From COE1 sp965114465 (lineage in GTDB: Bacteria; Bacillota; Clostridia; Lachnospirales; Lachnospiraceae): a stretch of DNA of 23,542 nt. The notes beneath the pieces were generated by a model. The model did not search any database. It had not been told where the DNA came from and saw nothing but the letters and a program-made list of their open reading frames with translations. This document shows positions 15,633 to 23,496 of this stretch, in pieces. The number at the start of each line of letters is the position of its first letter. The stretch's first letter is position 1. Position numbers and translations under genes: made by a program. The stretch covers positions 1 through 23,542 of the forward strand of contig CBCOYO010000046.1 in assembly GCA_965114465.1 (NCBI GenBank), given 5' to 3'.

Positions 15633-17177
15633 CTATACCTCTGGATTATCCATAATACCTATAAACAGCGGTACTTCTTTATCCATATCCATAATCATAT
15701 ACAAAAACGGTTCATCAAAATATACGTTTATCGGTTCTTCGTCTATTATGGATGCGCATTCTTCTTTTATTAAGACTTCTGTTACCGCTGCTGCTTCTGT
15801 TCCCTCTTCATCTACAATAATCTTTGCCTTCTGAAACACAAGATCGATATAAAGGTTTCCGCCAGCAGTCGTGGTTCCCATCTTGGAAAAATTAGCCTTT
15901 TCCTCGTCAAAACATTCCTTTAATCCAACATTTTTCAAGCTTTCATTTAACTTCTTTTCAAAAGTAATCTCAAACTTCGGAAGATTTAAATTGACTAATT
16001 TAGTTTGTCTATTGACCAATAAATCCGCAATGACTTCATTGGTCAACATCCTATACATATCTCTTACGGTGGATTCTCCTATAAGATAATCTGTCAAAGT
16101 TTCTTCATATTTAGTTTGTCTATTGAACTTTTGATAATTTTCTGTATTTCTTGGTTTTAACGCAATGAATGCAAGATTTGGCGTTGCGCAGACTCCCTTT
16201 GCATCTTCCTCAACTGGCATATCAGGCATATTATATATTTCTGCAGTACTGCTGTTTTGATATGGCAGTATCACACCTTCTGCAAATTCATTTGCGATAT
16301 AGCTGTAATATTCTCCATACTTGTGCATCATTGGCACATCTACTGTACTGCTGCTATCGTTATGATAATTCTCTGCCGCTTCTTCATTTGGAATCACACT
16401 GCCATTTTCTAAACGAAACGCCTCGGTATAAGTGTCCATTTGTTCAAATGGTGTTTCCCATTTTGCCTTAAAATATAGAGTATTCAATAAAGCAAGCCGT
16501 GTATCGCTGTCCAGCGGCTTCTCCAATATTTGTTCTATTAGACCATTTGTATGCTGCTTTACCCATTGATTCATGCTATTCATCGTTTCTATACTGGTAA
16601 TGTCTGACTGGAACACATCTGCGCGCGTAAAAGATTTCACTTCGCCAAGCCATGATTTATCCGCAGTAAAATGATTATCCATCCACACGGAATTGGCAAG
16701 AGAAAGCGTTAAATTCTCGGACTGTTGCTGCAAAGTACTCATGAAATTATCAGAATAGATTGCCATATCGTCCATTTCACCTAATACCTTTTGAAACTCC
16801 TGCAACGTAGGGCCGTCTGCGCCAAAACCAGCCATAGAAAGCGCCAGATATGCCGATATCGGTGAAATTACAGGGTTTTCATCTCCTATATTTTGTTGAA
16901 ATAGCTGATAACTAAATTGTTGTAATCCATTATACGAATCTATACTGTAATCAATACATTCCATTGGTAGTTCCTGTTGTGTTAAATTTGTGGCAAGGAT
17001 TTCTGGCTGTTGCTTTGTTGTCTGATTCTCACTGGTTTCTAATTCTGTTTGTATTTCGGTAGAATTTATTTCCTCCGCAACTGGCATAGGGGATTTTGCC
17101 TCTGGTTCTTTTTTACATCCGCCAAACAGACACATTGCGGATAATGTCATCACTGTTATTATCATCTTTTTTTTCAT
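15633..17177 (-). CDS. Lipoprotein serpin (serine/cysteine protease inhibitor)
   Basis: The start ATG at 17177 (514 residues) is set by AGGAG five bases upstream; the frame extends further upstream only into a repeat. The N-terminus is a signal peptide ending FGGC (C21), so the protein is probably lipid-anchored outside the cell, followed by a Thr/Glu/Gln-rich linker to about residue 75. The serpin fold follows: NPVISPISAYLALSMAGFGA (101-120), NTLYFKAKW (232-240), LPKFEITFEKKL (399-410) and a C-terminal FDEPFLYMI (487-495). The reactive-loop hinge EEGTEAAAVT (457-466) matches inhibitory serpins. Counting from G459 as P15 puts P1 at E473 and P1-prime at C474, uncertain by a residue or two. Target proteases may be host, diet or microbial. 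A stretch near 340-400 is longer than usual. Confidence 0.9.
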   Translation of the reverse strand: MKKKMIITVMTLSAMCLFGGCKKEPEAKSPMPVAEEINSTEIQTELETSENQTTKQQPEILATNLTQQELPMECIDYSIDSYNGLQQFSYQLFQQNIGDENPVISPISAYLALSMAGFGADGPTLQEFQKVLGEMDDMAIYSDNFMSTLQQQSENLTLSLANSVWMDNHFTADKSWLGEVKSFTRADVFQSDITSIETMNSMNQWVKQHTNGLIEQILEKPLDSDTRLALLNTLYFKAKWETPFEQMDTYTEAFRLENGSVIPNEEAAENYHNDSSSTVDVPMMHKYGEYYSYIANEFAEGVILPYQNSSTAEIYNMPDMPVEEDAKGVCATPNLAFIALKPRNTENYQKFNRQTKYEETLTDYLIGESTVRDMYRMLTNEVIADLLVNRQTKLVNLNLPKFEITFEKKLNESLKNVGLKECFDEEKANFSKMGTTTAGGNLYIDLVFQKAKIIVDEEGTEAAAVTEVLIKEECASIIDEEPINVYFDEPFLYMIMDMDKEVPLFIGIMDNPEV

Positions 17178-17191
17178 AGCCGCTCCTATCT

Positions 17192-17294
17192 GGGGCTGTT
17201 GGATAATGCAGTTTACACCCAATATCTTGCTGGCTCACACCAATTATTCAAACAATATATTGGGAATACATATACATCCTTTTCCGACAGCTCC
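17192..17294. mobile_element. MITE-like element, GGGGCTGTCGG family, copy 1
   Basis: This 103-bp element has inverted ends: GGGGCTGTTGGA at 17192, and TCCGACAGCTCC ending at 17294. It shares ATGCAGTTT, then TTCAAACAATATATT and the right end, in the same order with the element at 19770. It ends a few bases upstream of the serpin ribosome site, so it forms most of the serpin leader. No target-site duplication is evident. Confidence 0.75.
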
Positions 17295-17338
17295 GTACAA
17301 TTTATACTGCTTAACAGTTAAAATTTCCGAGTAACCTG

Positions 17339-17402
17339 ACTACATAACGCCAGCCATATACGTTTAACCAGTGCATTACGGTAAATTCTGGCGTTATGTA
17401 GT
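17339..17402. other. Perfect 15-bp inverted repeat upstream of the serpin
   Basis: ACTACATAACGCCAG (17339-17353) and CTGGCGTTATGTAGT (17388-17402) are exact inverse copies around 34 bases. No U-run follows on either strand, so it is not a standard terminator. It could be the ends of a small mobile element or a paired operator site. Confidence 0.6.
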
Positions 17403-17447
17403 ATAATTTATTATGCAATATTATACTATTCACAGCTTCCAGCCGCT

Positions 17448-17642
17448 TAGGAACTATTCAGAAATTACTTGTGACAAGTATGCCATATAAATGTTCCTAT
17501 GCAAATTACTTTGTAATTAGAAGAACATCGCAGGCATAGGAGGCAAAGACATAAAGAGCAATGCCTTATGTCAAGATTTTCTGATGCCGCAGATGGGCAT
17601 TTAGACAAGCAATTGTCATGCGTAATTTGTTAACCGTTCCTT
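17448..17642. repeat. Palindromic repeat, AGGAACTG family, diverged long copy
   Basis: It starts TAGGAACTATTCAGAAATTA and its right end, inverted, reads TAAGGAACGGTTAACAAATT. Both arms then contain TGACAA. The left end closely matches the copy at 23409 (AGGAACTGTTCAGAAATTAC). The 195-bp centre holds a smaller stem (TGTTCCTATGC against GCATAGGAG with gaps). It lies downstream of the anti-sigma gene. Confidence 0.6.
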
Positions 17643-17657
17643 ATAGTTATAACAACG

Positions 17658-17699
17658 GCATTTGCGCATTTCAAGCCGCCTGCGGCGAGGCACAAATGC
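17658..17699 (-). terminator. Strong GC-rich hairpin after the anti-sigma gene
   Basis: On the minus strand GCATTTGTGC pairs with GCGCAAATGC (one G-U), and inside it GCCGC pairs with GCGGC around two bases. It begins nine bases past the anti-sigma stop. The tail after it is CGTTGTTAT, a poor U-run, so it may end transcription only partly or protect the mRNA end. Confidence 0.5.
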
Positions 17700-17708
17700 T
17701 CTTATCAT

Positions 17709-18833
17709 TTACAATTCACTTTCAAACCGGAAAGCATAGCCATATTCCGATGATGCCTGAAAATGATCCAATTCTTCTTTTGTAAATAATCCGGTTAATT
17801 TATAATCCGTGGAAAGCACAACCTGATACCCTGCTGCTGCCAGCCTGCGATACTCTTGTTCCAGCAACTTCTTACCATCATCACTTTGACTTAACATAGC
17901 ATATTCTAATCTGTTTTTGCTGCTTTCTGTCGTTTGTTGCTTGGATATGCTTTGTTGCTCCTGTGCGTTTTGTTGATTTGTGTTTTCCTCTGCCATAGGA
18001 ATTATTTGGTCGCCGAAAATATCCACTACCACTTGAAACGCACATACCGGCATATCCGCAGACTGTGTACCATCCTCCTGCCCGCAGTAATACGCAATTG
18101 CTTCTTTCAGCTCATGATGATAAAAATATGTTCCTTTTTCCGGCACTTTATAACAATATTCTTCTCTTATCAGCGCATTATCCGTAGTATCTGGCGCTGG
18201 CTGCTTTGGTGGAAAATCGTTAATTATTGTATATTCGGAACTTTCAAAGCTGGGAAAATTACCTATATCATCCTGCTCCAAATCTTCTGTTCCCTGCTTT
18301 TTTGTAGTCAATGTTGATTCTTCTGCCAATTCTGGCACAGCTTTATCGTAATCCTGCGCCGATGCTATTTTATCATCTTGTATATTAGCCTCTATATTAG
18401 TTTCTATAGAAGCTTCTGATACAGCAGCTTCTGGTACAGCAGCTTCCATATTATCCGAAGCGGCATAATTTTCTTGAATTTTATTATTGCTTTCATCCGC
18501 TGCTATATTACTTTGCACCTGCGCATTTTCTAAAGTCATCGTTTCTTCTGAAATGGCTATATTTTGGCTGCTTTCATTTTTAATAGGGATTTCTTCCAAC
18601 TTTTTATTGGAATGTACCCAAATCACCGCTGCTGATATACCAAGTACTGTGGCGCAAGCAGCAATGCTTCCCCATTTTCTCCATATAAAACGTTTCTTTT
18701 CCCCGCCAGAAAGCACTTTTGTTGTACTATAGTTTGCATTATTACTTTCTGTGTTATTTTTATCCTCCATTGCTTCTTCGATTAGGTCATCATTGATATA
18801 TTCAATATCCCTTAATAAATCTTCTCCTCTCAT
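17709..18833 (-). CDS. Single-pass membrane anti-sigma factor-like protein
   Basis: This 374-residue protein has a short cytoplasmic part (1-53) that opens MRGEDLLRDIEYINDDLIEE, typical of anti-sigma-like proteins next to clostridial sigma genes. One membrane segment (about 54-73, WGSIAACATVLGISAAVIWV) and a long outside part follow. The outside part is low-complexity to about residue 215 (rich in Glu, Ala, Asn and Ser). It then holds two more ordered segments, around residues 220-275 and 305-374, the latter containing YRRLAAAGYQVVLS and LTGLFTKEELDHF. Its ATG overlaps the sigma stop as ATGA, so the two are translated together. By position and topology it should hold the sigma factor at the membrane and release it on an outside signal. 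The signal is unknown. Confidence 0.75.
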   Translation of the reverse strand: MRGEDLLRDIEYINDDLIEEAMEDKNNTESNNANYSTTKVLSGGEKKRFIWRKWGSIAACATVLGISAAVIWVHSNKKLEEIPIKNESSQNIAISEETMTLENAQVQSNIAADESNNKIQENYAASDNMEAAVPEAAVSEASIETNIEANIQDDKIASAQDYDKAVPELAEESTLTTKKQGTEDLEQDDIGNFPSFESSEYTIINDFPPKQPAPDTTDNALIREEYCYKVPEKGTYFYHHELKEAIAYYCGQEDGTQSADMPVCAFQVVVDIFGDQIIPMAEENTNQQNAQEQQSISKQQTTESSKNRLEYAMLSQSDDGKKLLEQEYRRLAAAGYQVVLSTDYKLTGLFTKEELDHFQASSEYGYAFRFESEL

Positions 18834-19387
18834 AATATAATCCCCTCCTGTTCCAGATGTGCACGCAGTTTGTTCCTCATACGGAAAAGCATCGATTTTA
18901 CTTTGCTTTCACTAATACCATATGCATGTGAAATCGCCTGTATAGAATCCATATACCAATAACGGCGTACAAAAACTTTCCGCATTTCTATAGACTGCAT
19001 ATACAAAAAATCGCTGATAACCCGTCCAATTTCTTCGCTCTCCATTTTCCGCTCTAAGTCATTGGGAGCAGGAATACAGTTTTCCAACTCTCCACTTAAC
19101 TCCACTATGGTCGCTGTTCGTTTCTGAGCATGACGGTAATCATACTTTCCAAAGGAAAAATTTCTTGTCAGTTTTGCCAGATATGCAAAAAAACAGTTAG
19201 GTTTCTCTGGCGGCAGCGAATTCCATGTCGCATGGTATGTGTCATTTACGCACTCCTCCGCGTCCTCGCGGTCATGCAAAATATTCATAGATAAACTTTG
19301 CAGGCGAATACCATATTTTGCTGCGGTTTCTGTAATTGCCTGCTGGGAACGCTGCCAAAACAAATCAATAATCATATTATCCTCCAC
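18830..19387 (-). CDS. ECF-type RNA polymerase sigma factor (sigma-70 family)
   Basis: This 185-residue sigma factor has only regions 2 and 4. ILHDREDAEECVNDTYHATW (36-55) is region 2.1/2.2, FAYLAKLTRNFSFGKYDYR (67-85) covers 2.3/2.4, and SIQAISHAYGISESKVKSML (148-167) is the helix-turn-helix of region 4, which reads the -35. The start used is GTG at 19387, eight bases after AAAGGGGG; a GTG three codons earlier overlaps that site and is less likely. The downstream anti-sigma gene overlaps by four bases. The regulon is unknown. The serpin and BlaI/M56 genes nearby are candidate targets by position only. No clear self-recognised promoter could be defined. Confidence 0.88.
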   Translation of the reverse strand: MEDNMIIDLFWQRSQQAITETAAKYGIRLQSLSMNILHDREDAEECVNDTYHATWNSLPPEKPNCFFAYLAKLTRNFSFGKYDYRHAQKRTATIVELSGELENCIPAPNDLERKMESEEIGRVISDFLYMQSIEMRKVFVRRYWYMDSIQAISHAYGISESKVKSMLFRMRNKLRAHLEQEGIIL

Positions 19388-19474
19388 GCTATTCACCCCC
19401 TTTAATTACAATTCAAACTTCTGAATTATAACCTCCTTTGTTCTATTTTAAAATATTGTGCTGTTTTTGATTTT

Positions 19475-19632
19475 AGGAACTGCCAAAAAATAAGTGACAC
19501 ATCTTGCTTGTCTATTTCTCTAATCTTGCAGGAGAAAAAGCCTCGCCGCAGCCCGCTATGCCTGCGTTTTTTCTCCTACAATCTTGAAGAAATATCCTGC
19601 GTAATCTGAGCACTTATTTTCCTACAGTTCCT
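19475..19632. repeat. Palindromic repeat, AGGAACTG family, copy with 70-base arms
   Basis: This 158-bp imperfect palindrome starts AGGAACTGCCAAAAAATAAG. Its right end, inverted, reads AGGAACTGTAGGAAAATAAG. The arms also share AGGAGAAAAA and ATTTCT blocks. The inverted right arm is almost identical over its first 46 bases to the partial copy at 23497, with about two differences. It lies about 90 bases upstream of the sigma start, so it may sit in or next to that promoter. Confidence 0.75.
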
Positions 19633-19769
19633 TAATTAAATCATCTACTCTATTATAATAGAAGGATTTTATTCTTACAGGTTGCATCAATAAATTTTAT
19701 TTTTTATTCAATAATCTGCCTTGCGGAATATGCACCATTTTATCCCTCTCTATGTTTATCCAAACAAAA

Positions 19770-19870
19770 AGAAGCTGTCAGAATATGCAGTTTTCCCTCA
19801 TTATATTGTTACATACTTAAATAATTCAAACAATATATTAGGCAAATACTATTATTTCCCGACAACCTCT
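19770..19870. mobile_element. MITE-like element, GGGGCTGTCGG family, copy 2
   Basis: This 101-bp element has ends AGAAGCTGTC (19770-19779) and GACAACCTCT (19861-19870), imperfect inverse copies. It shares ATATGCAGTTT and ATTCAAACAATATATT with the copy at 17192, in the same orientation. It lies 25 bases downstream of the M56 gene stop. Confidence 0.7.
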
Positions 19871-19895
19871 TTCCATCTTGGGTATTATTCTATTC

Positions 19896-22800
19896 TTAAT
19901 CATCTTCTAGCATTGATTGGAATAAACCCTCCAGCAAGAATTCATGTCTTACTTCCCAAATATCATTTTCACTGAGTGTCATATATGTAAGGATATATCC
20001 AAGGGTATCCACATGCCCCAATATTCCTGATAAATAGGTTTTTAATATTAATACCTGCTTTCCATTAATGGTCTGCACTGTAAAACCGCTAACAGCATCA
20101 CCATTAATTTTTTCATTCGCATCAATGGTATAGATAATAGATCCCATCTCATTTTGTGTCTGTTTTGTACCTTTGTTCTTTGTATATTGCTTGTATTCAC
20201 TCAATTCCCCTTTTTGCAGGTAGAGTTCATACAGGGCATCTGATGTTAGGGCACAGATTACATTATAACCGGCATAAACTTCTAATACAACATCTGTTCC
20301 CTCTAGTGCTTCTGACGGATTATATTTTACAAAATACGGAAATGTATCCTCCTTGTACATCTGTGGCATCGGAATTTCTGTGCCATTTCGTTTTACAGAT
20401 ATTGCATAACCGCCGTCCCCGCCGTTATACATTAAGTTTGTCATTGTTATTTCTTCGTCAATTCCATCACCGTCTAAATCTGACGACTGCACTAATTCTT
20501 TCTGCTGTTCATGATGATCTGGAAAATAGGTTTCCAGCCGCTGCGCATCTTCTTTTAATTTAGAAGCAATCTGCTTACTATGCAGAACAATATTGGAATT
20601 TGCGGCATCTGCTCCTTGTACAGTGCTATTATTTGCAGAATTATTGACAGATTCCTCTGTATTTTGATTTTTTTGCTCATTTGCTGTGAAATCTTTTATC
20701 TGCTGTTTTACTGCTGCTAATTGTGATTCCAACTCTATCTGACGATTTAATTTCGCAAGCTGTTCTTCCAAGGCAGTTTTTTCAGCTTCTGTTTCTGAAG
20801 TTCTCTGTGATTCCAATTTCTTACGTTCTTCCTCCAAAGCGGCTTTTTCCGTTTCGTCAAAATGATTTACTGTAATATCCTGATATTTCGCAAGCTGCCC
20901 TACTTCCGAAATTTTCACGGTTTCTAGCAGCGAAATCACTTTATCTTGAAGCAATTGCAATTCTTGTGCTTTCTCTGCCTGCCATGCTGTCTGCTTTGCC
21001 GGAATAAAAATATAGCAAAAATTATTGGGGAAACGGTTTGTACGATCACTGTTTGCATTATTGCTGCCTTTATTTTCGCTTTCTTTCTTAATTTCTCCGA
21101 TTACGCCTGCGGTATATCCCCCGTCGGAATTAGGCAATTTCTCGGGCTTTTGTGTTCCGTCTGCATTGGGAATAGGCAAAACACCGCCTTTTTCATCTGC
21201 CTCGTTGGGTTCTTCTGGACGGATAATCCCCTCTGAACCTTCTATATCCAATCCCTCTTGACGGATAATATCATCTGGTAAATTCAACTCCAAATTTTCT
21301 TGATAAATAATTGTATCAGACAGTGCTTCACCTGCTGCTTTGCCAGATGCTAATATATTGTTAGCGCCATATGTCCCAATCAGATAGAATTCATTATTAT
21401 TTAGTAACGCATGAATATCTTCTGCCTGCATTACACACATAATTCCAATTATAGCCTGTTTATCTGCTGACTTTATGGAAAGCGCAAAGTCAGACAATGG
21501 TTCAAAGCTTAATAAATCTGCTAAGTCACGCGGAATTGACAAATGAAATATCTCTGATGCTTGAATATCTACTAATTCTATGATTTTATTATTTTCTGTA
21601 ATCTTAGAAATTTCTGTATTACCAATATTCTTATTGTTGTTACTAACATTATGCTTATCATATTCAGCCGCCGCAAAATTTTCATAATTATCCGTATTTT
21701 CAGCAATATTCTTATCTGTTGTATCCTGCATTTTCGGTTTTGTCATAAAGCAGACCGTTATTACAATTCCTGCTGCGACTGCTGCCAAAAATACCCAAAA
21801 AGTAGGCTTTTTATAATTTAATATATTTTTCACACGCTGTTTCACTCCAATCTCTCCAAACGCTACGGGACAGGCTGCAATGCTGCTACGGCTTACAGAA
21901 TAGGTTAAAAGTGCCTGCGAATACGCCTTTTTGCAATCTGTTCCCATTTCTTTTACAACCTGCTCATCACAGGCAAGTTCAATATCCCTGCAAAGTAGAA
22001 TATACGCTGCCCATAATATTGGATTTATCCAATACACCATCAGCAACAAATAACTTATTGGCTTCACCATATAATCCCGCCGCTGCCGATGCGCCGTTTC
22101 ATGCCGCAGTACATAGGAAAGTTCTTGCTTAGCAATATGAGAAGGTACATAAATCTTTGGTTTCACAATACCAAACAAAAACGGCGAAGAAATATTGTCG
22201 CACTGATAATATTTTATTCCTGCCAAATCCATTGGAATTGCTGTGCGCACCTTATTCTGCACACGCCGCCAGCTTACCACAAAGTAAACAAACATTACAA
22301 GTATTCCGGCAAGCCAGAAATAAGATGCAATACGATAAATTTGAGGCGGAAATATTGTGATGGCTTGCGTAGAATTACTTTGCTTAATGCCAGTTTTATT
22401 CATGTTATATTGATTCATATTGTCCTGATTCACTTTATCCTGATTCGTGTTATCTTGTTGATTCACTTTATCCTGATTCGTATTGTCTTGATTCATATTG
22501 CCTTGATTCGTGTTGTCTTGATTCATATTGTCCTGATTCACTTTATCCTGATTTGTGTTGTCTTGATTCATATTGCCTTGATTCGTGTTGTCTTGATTCA
22601 TATTGCCTTGATTTAAACTATTTTTTTCGGAACTATCTGGGTCTATTTTATCTGGAAATAAATTGTCGGGATTTATTGCTTCAACATTAAAACCGTTTGC
22701 GTTTGTTCCATCTGTGTCGTTTTCACTTTGGCTGTTCCAAAAGATTTGTCTGTTGTCAAATGATAATTGTTTTGGCAGCAAGCTAAACGCAGATTCCACG

Positions 22801-22958
22801 CTAAACGGGCATATCAATCGTATTCCCACCAGCAGCCACAAATAGCAGACTATGCTTTTGGGAGTTTTTCTAAGCAGCCACCTTGCGACAATCACTGCAA
22901 TAACCAAATAGCTTGCCGTAATACTAAGATTAAGCACTGTTAAAAATAATTTTTCCAT
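19896..22958 (-). CDS. Very large BlaR1/MecR1-like M56 metallopeptidase antirepressor with unusual sensor region
   Basis: ATG at 22958 follows GGGAGG by seven bases, giving 1020 residues, against about 585-600 for classical BlaR1. Membrane segments lie near 5-27, 35-55, 208-228, 300-322 and 387-404. The M56 zinc-protease site is HETAH (286-290) with ELACDE (327-332). In this family the protease destroys the BlaI repressor on a signal, and blaI is the gene just upstream. Between segments 2 and 3 lie 14 pentads of NQDNT type (116-186). The outside C-terminus (about 405-1020) has no SxxK or KTG penicillin-binding motif. It holds an ordered block (about 455-560), a charged coiled coil (about 702-757), an Asn/Ser linker and a final domain opening with the calcium-loop-like DLDGDGIDEE (827-836). 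The ligand is unknown, and beta-lactam sensing is unlikely. Confidence 0.88.
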   Translation of the reverse strand: MEKLFLTVLNLSITASYLVIAVIVARWLLRKTPKSIVCYLWLLVGIRLICPFSVESAFSLLPKQLSFDNRQIFWNSQSENDTDGTNANGFNVEAINPDNLFPDKIDPDSSEKNSLNQGNMNQDNTNQGNMNQDNTNQDKVNQDNMNQDNTNQGNMNQDNTNQDKVNQQDNTNQDKVNQDNMNQYNMNKTGIKQSNSTQAITIFPPQIYRIASYFWLAGILVMFVYFVVSWRRVQNKVRTAIPMDLAGIKYYQCDNISSPFLFGIVKPKIYVPSHIAKQELSYVLRHETAHRQRRDYMVKPISYLLLMVYWINPILWAAYILLCRDIELACDEQVVKEMGTDCKKAYSQALLTYSVSRSSIAACPVAFGEIGVKQRVKNILNYKKPTFWVFLAAVAAGIVITVCFMTKPKMQDTTDKNIAENTDNYENFAAAEYDKHNVSNNNKNIGNTEISKITENNKIIELVDIQASEIFHLSIPRDLADLLSFEPLSDFALSIKSADKQAIIGIMCVMQAEDIHALLNNNEFYLIGTYGANNILASGKAAGEALSDTIIYQENLELNLPDDIIRQEGLDIEGSEGIIRPEEPNEADEKGGVLPIPNADGTQKPEKLPNSDGGYTAGVIGEIKKESENKGSNNANSDRTNRFPNNFCYIFIPAKQTAWQAEKAQELQLLQDKVISLLETVKISEVGQLAKYQDITVNHFDETEKAALEEERKKLESQRTSETEAEKTALEEQLAKLNRQIELESQLAAVKQQIKDFTANEQKNQNTEESVNNSANNSTVQGADAANSNIVLHSKQIASKLKEDAQRLETYFPDHHEQQKELVQSSDLDGDGIDEEITMTNLMYNGGDGGYAISVKRNGTEIPMPQMYKEDTFPYFVKYNPSEALEGTDVVLEVYAGYNVICALTSDALYELYLQKGELSEYKQYTKNKGTKQTQNEMGSIIYTIDANEKINGDAVSGFTVQTINGKQVLILKTYLSGILGHVDTLGYILTYMTLSENDIWEVRHEFLLEGLFQSMLEDD
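22401..22616 (-). repeat. 15-bp tandem repeat encoding NQ pentads in the M56 gene
   Basis: Fourteen in-frame units encode NQGNM, NQDNT, NQDKV, NQDNM, one irregular NQQDNT and a final NQYNM. The variants recur in a higher-order pattern (GNM, DNT, DKV, DNM, DNT), which suggests duplication of 15- to 75-base blocks. The period keeps frame, so length can vary between strains. Confidence 0.9.
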
Positions 22959-23016
22959 CCAAAAACCTCCCATTCTATCAAAACGCACAATGATTGTATG
23001 CAATCATAACACTTTC

Positions 23017-23381
23017 CTAATCCTTATAGGCATCAATAATTTTCTGTATTTCATCCACTTCCTTACGAGTGAGCGTTTTTGTTCTGGCAAAAGCAGCAAT
23101 AAAGTTGGGGAGCGAACCCGAAAACGATTTTTCAACCACTTCCATACTTTCTGCCGCCTGAACTTGTTCCTTTGAAATCAGCGACGTTACAATCGCATTT
23201 TCTGACTGAANNNNNNNNNNCCACGCTCAGAAAGCCGCCGAATTACGGTATATGTTGTAGACTTTTTCCATTCCAGTTTTTCATTGCAAAGCCGCACAAG
23301 TTCGCTGCTTGACACCGGCTCATGCTCCCATAAAATCTCACAAAAATGATACTCGCTTTCAAAAATCTTGGGTATTTCCAT
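23017..23381 (-). CDS. BlaI/MecI/CopY-family transcriptional repressor (interrupted by assembly gap)
   Basis: The N-terminal part (23381 to 23221) encodes a winged helix: MEIPKIFESEYHFCEILWEH, then SSSELVRLCNEK and KKSTTYTVIRRLSERG. After the run of N, another frame continues the same family (QSENAIVTSLISKEQVQAAE, then FSGSLPNFIAAFARTKTLT and EIQKIIDAYKD) to TAG at 23017. With 10 bases in the gap the frame hits a stop eight codons later, so the break is an assembly artefact, not a mutation. BlaI proteins bind DNA as dimers, repress their own operon and are cut after M56 activation. The M56 gene starts 58 bases downstream. The TACA/TGTA operator seen at bla loci was not found upstream. The ribosome site is AAAGGA, about 11 bases from ATG. 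Confidence 0.85.
23211..23220. other. Assembly gap (10 N)
   Basis: Ten undetermined bases lie inside blaI. The flanking reading frames agree only if the missing length is 2 modulo 3. Five bases would give the usual ERG-x-x-Q join. Ten is therefore a placeholder length. Confidence 0.9.
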
Positions 23382-23408
23382 TTCTCATTATTCCTTTCGA
23401 CAATATTA

Positions 23409-23495
23409 AGGAACTGTTCAGAAATTACTTTTCATATTGCTTGTCTTTTTCTCCCATATCAAATTGCAAAAGCAATTACGCAAAAATCAGTTCCT
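23409..23495. repeat. Palindromic repeat, AGGAACTG family, copy next to blaI
   Basis: It starts AGGAACTGTTCAGAAATTAC and ends CAGTTCCT, the exact inverse of its first eight bases. GCTTGTCTTTTTCTCC inside matches the arm of the copy at 3232. The arms pair only weakly beyond the ends. It lies 27 bases upstream of the blaI start, in the expected promoter position. Confidence 0.6.
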
Positions 23496-23496
23496 T

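Noticed and set aside
22401..22616. CRISPR-like array of short repeats
   Set aside because: The units are 15 bases with no unique spacers and all lie in frame within the M56 gene, so they are coding tandem repeats.
19896..22958. Calling the M56 protein a beta-lactam sensor (BlaR1)
   Set aside because: The protease part fits, but the penicillin-binding motifs are absent and no beta-lactamase gene is in the window.
23187..23381. A truncated 64-residue BlaI ending soon after the N run
   Set aside because: The C-terminal half is intact in another frame after the gap, so the truncation is caused by the placeholder gap length.
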